A DNA stretch of 64,000 nt from Castanea sativa (lineage: Eukaryota; Streptophyta; Magnoliopsida; Fagales; Fagaceae): contig NC_134019.1 of NCBI RefSeq assembly GCF_040712315.1, positions 33,823,873-33,887,872 on the forward strand. The letters are read 5' to 3'. A model generated the notes under the pieces. That model made no database searches. It was given only the letters and a program-made list of their open reading frames with translations, and was not told the origin of the DNA. The translations under genes and the position numbers were made by a program. This document shows positions 11,311 through 22,421 of the stretch, one piece after another; the stretch's first letter is position 1, and each line of letters starts with the position of its first letter.

Positions 11311-11509
11311 CACAAGATTCTGAATATAACGGAAAGCTTTTTTGGACAGTTTTTTGAATAGCAAACTGCACAGTCATATGCACAAGATTCTGAATATAAT
11401 GGAGAACTTTTGGACAGCTTTTTGAGTAGCAATCTGCACAGTTTTATGCACAAGATTCTGAATATAAAGGAGAACTTTTTTGAATAGTAAACTGCACAGC
11501 ACAACTAGT
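11311..11509 (+). repeat. ~69-bp tandem repeat, three copies
   Basis: CACAAGATTCTGAATATAA begins at 11311, 11381 and 11449. Each copy is followed by a GGAGAACTTTTGGACAG-like and an AGCAAACTGCACAG-like segment. A TTTTCCAG acceptor just upstream (11302) suggests this was the last exon of the transposase gene, but the frame has stops. Confidence 0.85.
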
Positions 11510-14509
11510 GGACAGTATTTTTGGTCAACATACAACTACTTTTTAGATGGGATATCTAACAATTTGGATAGTTGATACCTTTTGTAACAACTCTTTTGAA
11601 CACACATGTTAGATTCTATATTTGCATTTTGAGTAGCTTCTAGTCTAACACAAATTATATATGAAAATGATGCATATTTTTATGTGATGGTAAAGTTCAT
11701 TTCTATAAGTTCATCTTTAAATAAGACAGTTGTGGATGAATATTTTTACATGTCCTCCTATTTGGACAATTTGCAAATAGTTGTGGAGATGAATTTGGAG
11801 TTTTCATTTTCTTTTGTTTAAATTAACCTTACAAAGGGCATTTGCAAATAGCTAGTGGCTTTTGCAACTAAAGAGCATTATTGTTGAATACTGCTAGTTT
11901 CCAATACCCGACTTGGTCAATTGTCCATTGTCTTTTGTGACTTTGGGAAGAAGTGAATACTTATACATTGTTGAAGAATTGAACATTTTTAGAAAGTGGA
12001 AGTGAAATACAATTATTGCAAAATACATCTAAATAGGTAGTCATGCTATTTGCTTGAACCGTCAAGTTCAAACTCATTTTTATGTATAATATTCTTAGAT
12101 GGATAATAACCATTGAAGTTTACAATGATCTCAAATGTATGTAAATTTCTCTTTACTTATTGATATGAGCCCCCCCTTTTAACATTGGTATAATGGAATG
12201 AAAGTTGCTGAACAAGTCCAACTTACTAATATGAGTTCAATATTATAACATTGGTAAAATGGATCCATCATGTTAACTTCAGTAGAAGTTACTAATACAA
12301 ATGTTACGTACAAAAAATCCATCATGTTACATACTAATGAAAGTTGCTGAACAAGTCCAACTTATTTAACTAGAAGCTACTAATACAAAGAATCCATCAT
12401 GTTAACTTCAGTAGTTACAACAATTTTCCAAAACAATTGCTACAAGTTGAGTAACCAATTGTCTAAATTTTCAGCTATGCTATCTAAAAAGTTGTCCAAG
12501 CCAAATATGTTATCCAAAAATATTGGTCCAAAATGTTGTCCCCCAGCTGTGCCAATTGCAATAAAAAATCTTGTCCAAAAATGCTATCCATCATGCTTCA
12601 AAATCTTGTAGTAGGGTCCTAAAACAAAAGAAACACAATATTAGCAAATAAATAAATAACCAAAAGCACATGTAACATGTTAAAGTTTTTGTTTTTTCCT
12701 CTAAAATAAAAAGTTTACAGTTATAGTTGACTCAAGTGAGACATTGAGGTACTTTCAAGAAGCATTCTTGTAGAGTCAACATGGAAACTCTAAAAATTCT
12801 GGCAGAGCAACAAAGCCTTATGCAATGAAGTTTAAGATGACATATTTGACATAGCAGTACAAATAATTTTTAATATTAATAATGTCACTAGAGCATTATT
12901 CAATAGAGGGAGACTGTTTGGAAAATACGTTACCATAATCAAGTCTATAAAAGTTTAGGTACAAGATATGTGTTGTCACAAATGCAATTAGTAAAGTAGC
13001 AACCATTAAAAGCTTGGAATATTGCTAGAATGAGGCTGAACAAAAGTAAGGCCACAACAGATGAATAATCTAGCTTCTCTGTCAACTCCACATATCTATC
13101 AATAACTAAATCAACAAACATTTAACAACCTAATGTAATAAAAAGAAATTAATTTTGATCATAAATAACTCTGCAAGTTTAAAATGAAAGCAGCTACAAA
13201 GTAAGGGACCATTTTTTCCTTCTAACATGAAAGGTGCCTGGCTTTTTATGTAAAAACAAATTGTAAGGATGGCCATAGCAATTCCTGAATGGATCCAATC
13301 ACAAATTCATATCATCAATTCATCATGAAAATCTAGCAGTGATGCTAAGAAAACCACTAGAGCCCACTTCAAGAGCTTTTCTCCAAATATTAATGAATTC
13401 ATACACTTCGAATGAACTTGTTCAAGACCAAAATTTCAACCATTAGGTATCAGAAAATTTATATCATCATGTAAATCTAACCATTTTAGAAGGCAGAACC
13501 TTCACAAGGTAGAATCCAAGCATCTAAAAGTAGCCTTTGCACCTTTGCATAACCAACATAGCAATTGATCATGTAAAACTATCATATTTCATTACCATAA
13601 AAAATAATTGAATACACCACAACTTCAAAGTACCTTCAAAACTCAATGAAGGCAAAACGAAGTATGAGATTAGGGAAACCACATATACTGCATTCAACAA
13701 CCTTCACAGCAAGACCAAGATTTTAATTAACATATCTGCAAAGCAATCATCTGCAAAATGAAGGCAGCAAACTATTTGTCACACAAAGAGAGAAGCTTCG
13801 TGTTTCTACATATGAAACTATAACAAAAAACCCAACTTTAATCTAGGATCCAAAAAAAAAAAAAAAAAACAGGTACAGGTACAGGTACGGGTTAAGAACA
13901 AAGGAGTGCATCCATGTTCATTGAGACATTTTATCAAACAGGTACAGGTTTCCTTTCTACACTCAAACGTTCATCTGGATTTTCTTTTGTTTGTTTAAAC
14001 GTGTAATTTTGAGAAGAAAAAAGCATACAAAAAAGTGTGAAAAATACAAAAAAGAAACAGAACAAGAGGAAAAATAAAAACCTTATTGTGACATCGGGTG
14101 TTGAAAGCAGCAAGAAAGCTTCCGGTGTTGGGTGGTGATGCTAGAAAAGAAGAGTTTGGGGGTTTTTAACGATACAAAGGCCGAACTTGTCGGAACCGAC
14201 GATGTTCAGCAATGTTGTGCTGGCGGAGACACTGGGCAGTGGCTGTCAGGGTTTGTGGTGGTCGGAACTGGAGGTTAGGGAGAGTGGTGCGGTGAGGAAA
14301 TGGAAGCTTGTAGTTGCAGGTGGAATGGAGTGTGGGTGAGAGAGAGAGAGAGCTGAGAGAGGGAGAGGAGAACTAGAGAAAGAGTAAGTGGATTTGAAAA
14401 TTAGATTTCAAAAATCAAGAAACTGAAGAAGGAGAGAGAGGAATCGGTGGGCGGGCTTTTGAAAAAATTTCAGGGTCAAGATGGTAATTTTGTTTGGATT
14501 AATGGGTAA
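11510..14509. other. Non-coding 3' part of the MULE
   Basis: About 3 kb without a supportable gene. Around 12195-12420 an imperfect ~140-bp duplication repeats GAAAGTTGCTGAACAAGTCC and ATCCATCATGTTAACTTC. ACAGGTACAGGTACAGGTAC lies near 13870. A (GA)n run lies near 14338. Small open frames (12399-12611) have no recognisable domain. Confidence 0.6.
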
Positions 14510-14608
14510 TCTGACGTGGTTTTTAGGAACAGGTGTCAGTCACTTATTGGATAGGAAACACCAAAATGGATACTGACCTGGTAATACTGAAACATAGTAT
14601 ACTTTCTC
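14510..14608 (-). repeat. Right terminal inverted repeat of the MULE
   Basis: Read on the minus strand it starts GAGAAAGTATACTATGTTTC, matching the left end. It is followed at 14609-14617 by the second copy of the target duplication GTACCCAAC. Confidence 0.92.
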
Positions 14609-14660
14609 GTACCCAACAAACAACTTCTTGAGTCCTCGCCTCGCCTCCTCTTCAGCAGTA

Positions 14661-15098
14661 CCTCATAACAATAAAACAGAGAGATTAATTGAAAATTGTA
14701 AAAAAAAAAAAAAAAAAGGAACTTTTGCTTTTCCTCTCAATTCCTTTTTCTTTCTTTTACTTCATAACAATAAAACAGAGAGATTAATTGAAAACTGTAA
14801 AAAAGAAAAAAAAAAGAAAAAAAAGAAAAAAGGAACTTTTGCTTTTCCTCTCAATTCCTTTTTCTTTCTTTTACTTCATAACAATAAAACAGAGAGATTA
14901 ATTGAAAACTGTAAAAAAGAAAAAAAAAGAAAAAAAAGAAAAAAGGAACTTTTGCTTTTCCTCTCAATTCCTTTTTCTTTCTTTTACTTCATAACAATAA
15001 AACAGAGAATTAATTGAAAACTGTAAATAAGAAAAAGAAAAAAAAAAAAGGAACTTTTGCTTTTCCTCTCAATTCCTTTTTCTTTCTTTTACTTCAAT
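14661..15098 (+). repeat. ~100-115-bp minisatellite, four copies
   Basis: CATAACAATAAAACAGAG recurs at about 14663, 14763, 14878 and 14990. Each copy has an A/G-rich tract and then GGAACTTTTGCTTTTCCTC and a T-rich tract. Length differences come from the A/G tract. The open frames here (14628-15385) are translations of the repeat, with Lys runs, and are not genes. The array ends about 35 bp before the receptor-kinase start codon, so it occupies that gene's promoter or leader. Confidence 0.9.
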
Positions 15099-15132
15099 TG
15101 GTTGCAGTGAATGATCTTTTTGCTTTGCTCCC

Positions 15133-15161
15133 ATGGGGAAACTCTCCAAGCTCACACCTAT
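15133..15161 (+). pseudogene. 5' end of a malectin-like receptor kinase gene, cut by the Gypsy insertion
   Basis: The ATG at 15133 opens MGKLSKLTP. The frame stops being readable at 15161 because Gypsy 1 begins. The bases CCTAT at 15157-15161 are duplicated at 25056-25060. With one copy removed, the frame continues without a shift into a hydrophobic stretch (ISIFCIFFIYHI), which makes a typical signal peptide. This is direct evidence that the start and the malectin-like pseudogene 10 kb to the right are one gene. Confidence 0.82.
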
Positions 15162-15706
15162 TGATGATGCCGAAAAAATCACCAATAAGTTGCAAGCACT
15201 CTCCAACCCGTGTCAACACCTGCAAAGAGAAAACAAAGAAACCTAAAAGAGAGCACCGGTGTGGTGCCGGCCAAAAACCCTCCGAATGTCAAGTTAGAAT
15301 TTCTTTACAACCCTATAGTGCCAGAGTTGAGTCAATTGTGCGTACCTCGAGTTATGGGGGTTTTGATGTATTTATAGAGGCGTGAAGTTGACTTCCATCC
15401 CTTGATTACCAAGTTCTTTCCTTTTATACCTCCAAGAATTCTTTTCCTTATAAAATTCCTCCAATCAAGGCTAACGTATAGTGCAAGAATTCTTCGTATA
15501 TATGTTGGCGTGAATTACAATCAAGGCCACGTCAACCCCAATCATATAGCGTAATTCGAGGTAGCCCGGAGAACGAACAGGAGAAATTATACGCATGTAC
15601 TCTACTCGCCCGTCCACTGCGCTTCCGTCCACCTTGGTCATATAACCCGTCACCCTATCGTAACAATTTCGTGGTGGCACCGTCATGTTGATTTTATCCT
15701 AAATCA
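15162..15706 (-). repeat. 3' LTR of Gypsy 1
   Basis: The plus strand begins TGATGATGCCG and ends CCTAAATCA, so on the minus strand it runs TGATTTAGG...CATCATCA. It matches 24513-25055 throughout. A TATAAATA box (minus strand) lies at 15369-15376. The polypurine tract AATGAGGGGGCAAC (minus strand) sits just outside, near 15707-15720. Confidence 0.92.
15369..15376 (-). promoter_or_regulatory. TATA box in the 3' LTR of Gypsy 1
   Basis: TATAAATA on the minus strand, conserved in the other LTR at 24719-24726. Confidence 0.6.
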
Positions 15707-15883
15707 GTTGCCCCCTCATTCCATGATACCGTCATCTCTCCCAAGCAGGTTTCATGGAATGACGGTTAGAGTTTCTGTCGGACAGGCTGGAATGCTATCA
15801 TAAATGCTCAGGGACACGTGGGGGGATTTCAATGGTTGTTTGCTGGAATCAAGGCGTCTCTTCGTTTACCGCGCTGCTCCCTC

Positions 15884-15891
15884 TATATATA
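15884..15891 (+). promoter_or_regulatory. TATA box of the antisense gene in Gypsy 1
   Basis: TATATATA on the plus strand, outside the LTR. It is followed by a C/A-rich leader and a GT-AG intron (16045-16145) that ends 7 bp before the ATG at 16153. This looks like a stand-alone plant promoter for the plus-strand gene. Confidence 0.6.
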
Positions 15892-16152
15892 TCACCCACC
15901 GTATTCACTTTCACACTTTCTAGAAAATTGTATGCTGTTCAGAGCGCAACCGTCAACCTATTTCAGAGAGAAACCATCTCTTTTGAGAAACCGAGAAACA
16001 ACGTGCTGATAACTTCTTCGTCGTGTTTTTCTCGTCATCTGCTTGTAAGTTATTCTTATACAATGTTTTACTCCTTATTTTTCTTGTTTGTCCCGTCGTC
16101 GGTACAAATCTAGAGCCTTAGGCTTCCTTTACCCGTCATATGTAGGTGTCAA

Positions 16153-18332
16153 ATGTCTAGTGAGGCATCAAGTAGTTAGTCTTATGCCCGCGAAGGAGCG
16201 GGTTACGAAGAGGTGTTCCCGTCAGGTCAAGTAGACCAAGACACCTCCAGCGGGGAGAGGGAACCGTCAGCTAGCTCTCCTTCCCATGAGAAAGATGAAG
16301 GGCAGAATGGGGACGGGTCAGAGTATGACTCGACCGACAACCTAGATGGTATCGACCCACCGGTCCAATCCGTCATAGGTCCTGATGGCTTCAGGGAGTT
16401 CGTCCTGCTCCCTCTGTGGACGGTGAACGACTTTGTGTCAACCATCAAGTCAGCGCACTTCAACACGCTGAGGCAAAAGTACCAAATACCCGACACCATA
16501 TCCATCCGTCTACCATTTAAATTAGAAAAATGCTATTACTACGGTCTCGAAGACGTCGGGGTCTATGAGCAAATGCTAAAAGCTGGTCTCCGTTTTCCCC
16601 TGAGTGCTTTGCATCGTCGTCTCCTCCAGTACTTGGGTCTGGCCGTCACCCAGATATCTTCGAACGCTGGAGGGTTTTCCTGAGCGTCGAGGTATTGTAC
16701 GGTGTGATGTCCGACAGAGCTAGACGGTTAACGGTGGAGGAATTTTTCCATTGCTACCTTCCGTCCGAAATTACAAAATCAAGGGGCATGTACAGCTTTG
16801 TACCGAGGAGTCCGGTACTTAGGCTAGTATCCGAGACCCCTGACTCCAACCGTAACTGGAAGGGTCGTTACTTCTTCCTTTGAGGAGATAATTGGATGTG
16901 TCATCCAGGTGATGACGAATACATGCCAGTAGATAAAACATGGGGGATAATGCCCCCGTCTGGTACAAGTTCGTCTACTTGTCAACCGTCACCCGTTTTT
17001 TATGGGTTTACTTTTAACACACCTTTTTTGTTTTTTTTTTTAACAGCAAGGGACCGTCCACCTATTTCAACCAAACAGTTCGGCTTTCTGGAGAAAATTT
17101 TTCAAAAGACTAAGTTGTCTGAAAGGACCTGGTCAAAGCTCGTCACATTGGACACGTTACACTGGTACTGTGACGGTCATGAACCTACGTCCGTCGCTCG
17201 CCGATACGATACTGGTGTCCGCAAACGTAAGTTCTGGAATCCTTCCGTCAATATCCTTATTTTATGTAGTCTCTTTTTTAATCATCTTCTTTTGTAGAAA
17301 TGGAAGATGCCAGGAGACGGGCTATTAAATTGCGGGTAGTGAAAAAGAAACAAGGGGGCGACGCTTCAACTATGGATCCGTCACATACGGCCCCTAAAAG
17401 ACTGTCCTCTGAAAGATGGGACCGTCATTCCAAAAAGTAGAGACTTGTGACGGGGCTACCAGCCGGCCAGGGGTCCGACATGGTGAAACAGCCTCCCAAG
17501 CTTAGGATTGGTAAGGGTAAGGGCTTGATGACTAACCCAGACGCCGTCAAGGAGAAGCCCCCTGTCCTGCTTCGTGAAGACCCCCAATACGCTATCTGTT
17601 GTATTGGTTCTATTATAACTGATGACGACTATGAAGACCTTGGAAATCATGCCACCGAAGCCATGGGCGAGACATGTCTGTTCAGCTTAACTTAGGTTAG
17701 TGTCCGTCATAGGCTCATTCCGTCATTTTGACCCCGTCTCGTTCCTTTCCCTGTTGAACTTATTTCTATCCGAACTCTGGCAGGGGGTGCTAATGGCCAA
17801 GGGCTTGTCAGACCGTTGCATGGCCCAGGAGAGAGCCCTTGAACGAGTACGTGCGAAGGCAAAGGCGACGGTAGAAGAATTGGACGAGCTGAAGTTGTGG
17901 AGGGTCCGTCATGAGCAGAAGCTGACGCTCTCCGAGCAGGCTCGGGAGAACTTAGAAAAGGAGGTGGAGCTGCTTAGGAAGACAGTGAAAGCTCATGACA
18001 ACAACATCCGTCAAGCTAAAGTTGATGTCATCAGAGAGTATCGTGACTCCGACGCGCTTCTAATGGAGCTTGGTTCTTCTTTTAGCGACGGGTTCGATGA
18101 CTGCATCCGTCAGGTGAAGGCATCATTCCCTGATCTGGACTTAGCTCACATAACTATATATGTCGAGGCCCAAACCCCTGCTCACCCCGTCGACTCTGAA
18201 GGGATAGAGGAAATTTTTGGTGAGGTTCTAGGTAATGACGGGGTTGCTAAAGCCGCAGAAGAGCCCACTGTCGCTGATTCTCACCAACCGTTGCCCGAAG
18301 GCTTTGAAGAAACCGTCACAGTTCAAGACTGA
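16153..18332 (+). pseudogene. Spliced antisense gene of Gypsy 1, putative gypsy-type transposon protein (Transposase_28-like)
   Basis: The first exon (16153-16962) has an acidic Ser-rich N-terminus and then a block typical of the plant 'putative gypsy type transposon' family (PF04195): IRLPFKLEKCYYYGLEDVGV, FPLSALHRRLLQYLG, and after a 1-base deletion near 16668 VFLSVEVLYGVMSDRARRL. Further exons follow plausible GT-AG introns: 17047-17226, 17298-17695 and 17784-18332. The last encodes a coiled coil (RVRAKAKATVEELDELKLW...). Stops at 16177, 16881 and 17438 plus the frameshift make it a pseudogene. It runs opposite to gag-pol with its own promoter. The biochemical role of this family is not known to me. 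Confidence 0.78.
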
Positions 18333-18611
18333 TGTAATTTGTAGTGATACGGAACAATTTTATTTTTTGTCTTTTATTCAACTCTTTTTGCTAAGTATTA
18401 GACTTTTTTATTGAACTCTACTGTGTCAGTGATACCCCTTGGGTAACCCGTCCATATTTGGACCTGACGTTTTTGTACTATGCATGATTTGTTCAGTATG
18501 TTTCAGACTATCCGTCCACTTTCGTTGAATTTTGCTTTTTTATTTGGTGTATTTATGTAGCTCTTAGTTGATCCGTCCATGATATGGACTTAGCGCATTC
18601 TATGTGCTTCG

Positions 18612-19040
18612 AGATGATCCGTCCACCTTGTGGACTCGTAGAATTTTCATCCTTTGGATGATCCGTCCACTTTGTGGACTTGTAGAATTTTCATCCTATG
18701 GATGATCCGTCCACTTTTTGGACTTGTAGAATTTCCATCCTATGGATGATCCATCCACTTTGTGGAATTTTCATCCTTTGGATGATCCGTCCACTTTGTG
18801 GACTTTGTAGAATCTTCATCCTTTGGATGATCCATCCACTTTGTGGACTTGTAGAATATCCATCCTATGGATGATCCGTCCACTTTGTGGACTTTGTGGA
18901 ATTTTCATCCTTTGGATGATCCGTCCACTTTGTGGACTTTGTAGAATCTTCATCCTTTGGATGATCCGTCCACTTTGTGGACTCGTAGAATCTTCATCCT
19001 TTGGATGATCCGTCCACTTTGTGGATTCGTAGAATTTTCA
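18612..19040 (+). repeat. ~45-bp minisatellite with hairpin units, about ten copies
   Basis: GATGATCCGTCCACTTTGTG recurs near 18612, 18657, 18701, 18744, 18781, 18825, 18869, 18914, 18960 and 19003. Each unit holds two short palindromes, GTCCACTTTGTGGAC and ATCCTTTGGAT. Open frames reading MDDPSTLW...CG are translations of the array. It lies between the antisense gene and the integrase end of Gypsy 1, so the two converging genes both run toward it. Confidence 0.93.
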
Positions 19041-19206
19041 ACACCGTGCATTCCATATTTTCTAAATAAAAATTCCTCTCATTATATAAGTTCAACAGAC
19101 CATATCGTTAATGGAAAAGAAAACTTGGGTTCTAATAAGTAAAAACTATAACTGTTTAAATTTAAACTGAAAATAAGGCGATAGACATTGTCCGATGCCT
19201 GCTGCA

Positions 19207-20511
19207 CTACTGGTAGTACTTCTTTAGGTGCTCTGTATTCCACGGATGGCCCAATTTCCTTCCGTCTAACGTCTCCAAGTAGTACGTTCCTTTCCTATTC
19301 CATGAGATAATTCTGTACGGTCCTTCCCGGTTAGGACCCAGCTTTCTCAGGGATGCATCCTTCGTAGCGCCAAGCACTTTTCGTAATACCAGATCTCCCA
19401 CCTGGAAGTCTCGGTGCCTGACCTTGGAGTTGTAGTGTTTTGCCATCATGTCTTGGTACTGCGCCAGTCTCTGTGCTGCTGCTGCCCTTACCTCATCTAC
19501 AAGGTCAAGTTCTAAACGCAATGCTTCATTATTCTTGCTCTCGTCATAGCTTTCCACGCGGTAGCTCGTTAATCCTACTTCTGCCGGTATGAGGGCCTTA
19601 GTGCCATACGCCAATCGAAACGGTGTCTCTCCTGTTGGCGTTCTTACCGTTGTTCTGTACGCCTATAGAACACTTGGTAGTTCGTCCGGCCATATGCCCT
19701 TTGCCCCCTCGAGCCGAGTCTTGATAATCTTTAACAAGGACCGGTTCGTGACTTCAACTTGTCCGTTGGCCTGTGGGTGGGCGGGTGACGAGTAGTGATT
19801 TTTGATTCCCAGCTGAGAGCAAAAGTCCCGGAATGCATCGTTGTCGAATTACTTCCCGTTGTCTGAAACGAGCACTCTTGGAATCCCATATCTGCAAATA
19901 ATACTTTTCCATACAAAGCTGCGAATGTTTTTTTCCGTGATAGTAGCAAGAGCTTCTGCCTCCACCCATTTGGTGAAGTAGTCAATACCAACCACCAAAA
20001 ACTTCAGTTGCCTTACTGCTGTTGGGAATGGACCCATGATGTCCAATCCCCATTGTGCGAACGGCTATGGAGCCGTCATAGGTGTGAGTTCCTCCGTTGG
20101 CCATCTAATGAGATTGCCAAACCGTTGACACTTGTCGCAGGCTCTGACGTACACCTGGGCATCCTTTTGCATTGTCGGCCAGTAGTAACCCGTTCGGAGC
20201 AGCTTGTGCACAAGAGACCTTGATCCAGAGTGGTTCCCACAAATTCCTTCATGAACCTCCCTCATCACGTAGTCTGCTTCCTCACGGCCAAGGCATCTTA
20301 GGTATGGTTGGGAGAATCCTCTTTTGTAGAGGACGTCTTTAATCAGGATGAACCGGGCAGCCTTAACCTTCAATTTCCTTGCGTCTTCTTTGCTATCTGG
20401 CAGCTTGCCGCTTTTGAGGTACGTCATAATTGGAGCCGTCCAATTGTCTTTAGCACTTACTTTCTGCATTCTAACATTGTCTAATAGCGATGAATGTTGG
20501 ATGAAGGACAA
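19207..20511 (-). pseudogene. Gypsy 1 integrase
   Basis: In minus-strand order: a His/Cys zinc-binding region (HEGICGNHSG ... CDKCQRFGN, 20065-20511), then the catalytic core with Asp residues of VVGIDYFTKWVEAEA and VLVSDNGK (19849-20046). The frame then breaks into shifted pieces over the catalytic Glu region (19615-19848). Last is the C-terminal DNA-binding part with FQVGDLVLRKV and GPYRIISW (19207-19614). It would insert element cDNA into chromosomes. Several frames and stops are needed to read it, so it is inactive. Confidence 0.88.
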
Positions 20512-20930
20512 TACCTGTTCTGGGGGATCATAGGTACGGTCGAAGGAGCCTTTGCGAGTCGATCCGCCTCTTGGTTCTCTTCTCTTGGGATCTGAACTAT
20601 CGTGAATTGGAGGTCACTCGTTTGACCCTTCACTTCCCCGAGGTACCTTCTCATTCGTTCATTCCTACAATCATAGCTCCCATTAACTTGACTAACTACG
20701 ATTTGAGAATCGGAGTAGACCATCGCCTTCCTAGCCCCAGCCGCTATCGCAAGCTCCAATCCTGCCACCAGGGCCTCATACTCTGCTTTGTTATTTGTAG
20801 TGGTGAACTCCAGACGGATCATGCATTCGATCTTATCTTCTTCCGGGGTGTGGAGTACAACCCCGATTCCTCCTGCATGCTTGTTAGAAGATCCATCTGT
20901 GTGAATTTTTCATGTGGGTGTCTCTTTTGC
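20481..20930 (-). pseudogene. Gypsy 1 second (archaeal-type) RNase H
   Basis: The minus strand reads a HTDGSSN-like start, then FTTTNNKAEYEALVAGLELA, VYSDSQIVVSQVNG and EENQEADRLAKA, which is the archaeal-type RNase H fold carried as an extra domain in Tat elements. It follows the normal RNase H and precedes integrase. A stop separates it from the upstream domain. Confidence 0.82.
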
Positions 20931-20978
20931 CCCCTGCTCCTCAGGTGTAGTGAATTCCACAATGAAGTCTGCCAGTAT

Positions 20979-22073
20979 CTATCCTTTCACGGCCGTTCGT
21001 GGCTGGTACTGGATATCGTACTCACTCAGCTCGATAGCCCACAAAGCCATCCGCCCTGCAGTTTCAGGATTGTTCATTGCTCTCCGCAAGGGCTGATCCG
21101 TCAGGACTTTTATGGTATGTGCTTGAAAATAGGGCTTGAGCTTCCGAGCTGCAGTCACAAGAGCGAAAGCGAGTTTCTCCATCCGTAGGTATCTTTCTTC
21201 TGCTCCTCTCAGCGCCCGGCTGATAAAGTACACGGGCTTTTGTATCTTCCCTTCCTCTCTGATGAGAGCTGCATTTACCGCTGCTAATGACACGGCAAGG
21301 TACAGGAATAATTCCTCCCCTGGCGTGGACGGACTAAGCAATGGCGAGGCAGAAAGATATGCCTTCAACTCTTCAAATGCCTTTTGGCATTATTCCGTCC
21401 ACTCGAAAGATCTCCTTAGTGTTCTGAAGAAAGGGAGACACTTATCCGTCGCTCTTGATACGAACCTGTTTAAGGCTGCTATCTTCCCTGTCAAGCTTTG
21501 CACTTCCTTCACCGTCCTCAGAGGAGATAGTTCCATAATCGCTTTGACTTTCTCTAGGTTGACTTCAATGCCCCGCTGGGACACCATGAATACTAAGAAT
21601 TTTTCAGCGGTAACTCCGAATGTGCATTTGCTTGGATACAGCTTCATTTTATACATCTGAAGAGTGTTGAAAGTCTCCTGGAGGTCCCTCAGATGATCAG
21701 ACACCTTGGCGCTTTTCACCAACATATCATCTACGTACACCTGGATGTTTCTGCCAATTTGGTGCGCGAACATTTTGTTCATTAATCGTTGATACGTGGC
21801 TCCTGCATTCTTGAGCCCGAACGGCATCACCTTGTAGCAAAAAAGCCCCTGGCTTGTCACAAATGATGTTTTCTCTTGATCAGTTTTATCCAATTTAATT
21901 TGATTATACCCTGAGAAGGCGTCCATGAAACTCAACAGTTCATGTCTTGCGGTGGAGTCTACTAAGGTGTCAATGCGCGGGAGTGGGTAACTGTCTTTAG
22001 GGCATGCTCTATTCACATCCGTGAAGTCAACACACATTCTCCACTTCCCGTTTGATTTCTTGACCATTACCAT
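20979..22073 (-). pseudogene. Gypsy 1 reverse transcriptase and first RNase H
   Basis: The 22073-21390 segment has the Ty3/Gypsy reverse transcriptase blocks WRMCVDFTDVNRACPKD, FMDAFSGYNQI, VMPFGLKNAGATYQRLM and the catalytic YVDD of QVYVDDMLVKS. A stop at 21390 separates it from the RNase H part (21368-20979: FYLAVS-like start, KPVYFISRALRGAEERY, KVLTDQPL, WAIELSEYDI). It would copy element RNA into cDNA. Upstream, 22083-22403 holds the protease-RT linker (FAWSHDDMPGIDP). The catalytic aspartates are kept but the frame is interrupted. Confidence 0.92.
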
Positions 22074-22421
22074 ATTTGCCAGCTAATCAGGGTAGTACAC
22101 CTCCCTTATGAAGTTTGCTTCTCGTAGCTTCTGCACTTCCTCTACTATGGCTCGATCCTGTTCGGGGGCGAACACACGCTTCTTTTGTTGAATTGGAGAG
22201 AAAGAAGGTGAGACGTTCAATTTGTGAACTATGATTGTTGGATCTATTCCCGGCATGTCGTCATGGCTCCATGCGAACACGTCTTGGTTCTCTTTGAGGA
22301 ATAACAGGAGCGCATGTCGAACCGTTTGGTCGACTGAGGTTCTGATCCTGGTGGTTCGGTCGGGCCTTGAATCATCCAGTCGTACCTCCTCCAATTCCTC
22401 CACGGGTTCTACTACTGTTCT

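Larger units (their letters stand above)
6051..14608 (+). mobile_element. Complete Mutator-like element (MULE) with FAR1/MURA-type transposase
   Basis: The 8,558-bp element is bounded by terminal inverted repeats of roughly 99 bp that both start GAGAAAGTATACTATGTTTC (the first 24 bases are identical) and end near CCAC/TGTCAG. Weaker similarity continues inward (CCATYTTGACCCT-like). Both ends are flanked by the same 9-bp duplication GTACCCAAC. Inside, on the plus strand, lies a FAR1-domain transposase gene, with about 3 kb of non-coding sequence on its right. A 5'-truncated LINE is nested at 10021-10954. FAR1/FHY3 proteins are domesticated relatives of such transposases; here the gene is still inside transposon ends, so it is a transposase gene and not a host light-signalling factor. 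Confidence 0.93.

Noticed and set aside
14628..15385. Open frames of 129 and 123 codons with repeated HNNKTERLIENCKK and FAFPLNSFFFLLL
   Set aside because: They are translations of the 100-115-bp minisatellite and then of LTR sequence; no domain and no start context.
18612..19040. CRISPR-like array of regular repeats
   Set aside because: The units are contiguous tandem repeats without unique spacers and lie in a plant retrotransposon.
18823..19142. Two 61-codon frames with MDDPSTLW repeats
   Set aside because: By-products of the 45-bp hairpin minisatellite.
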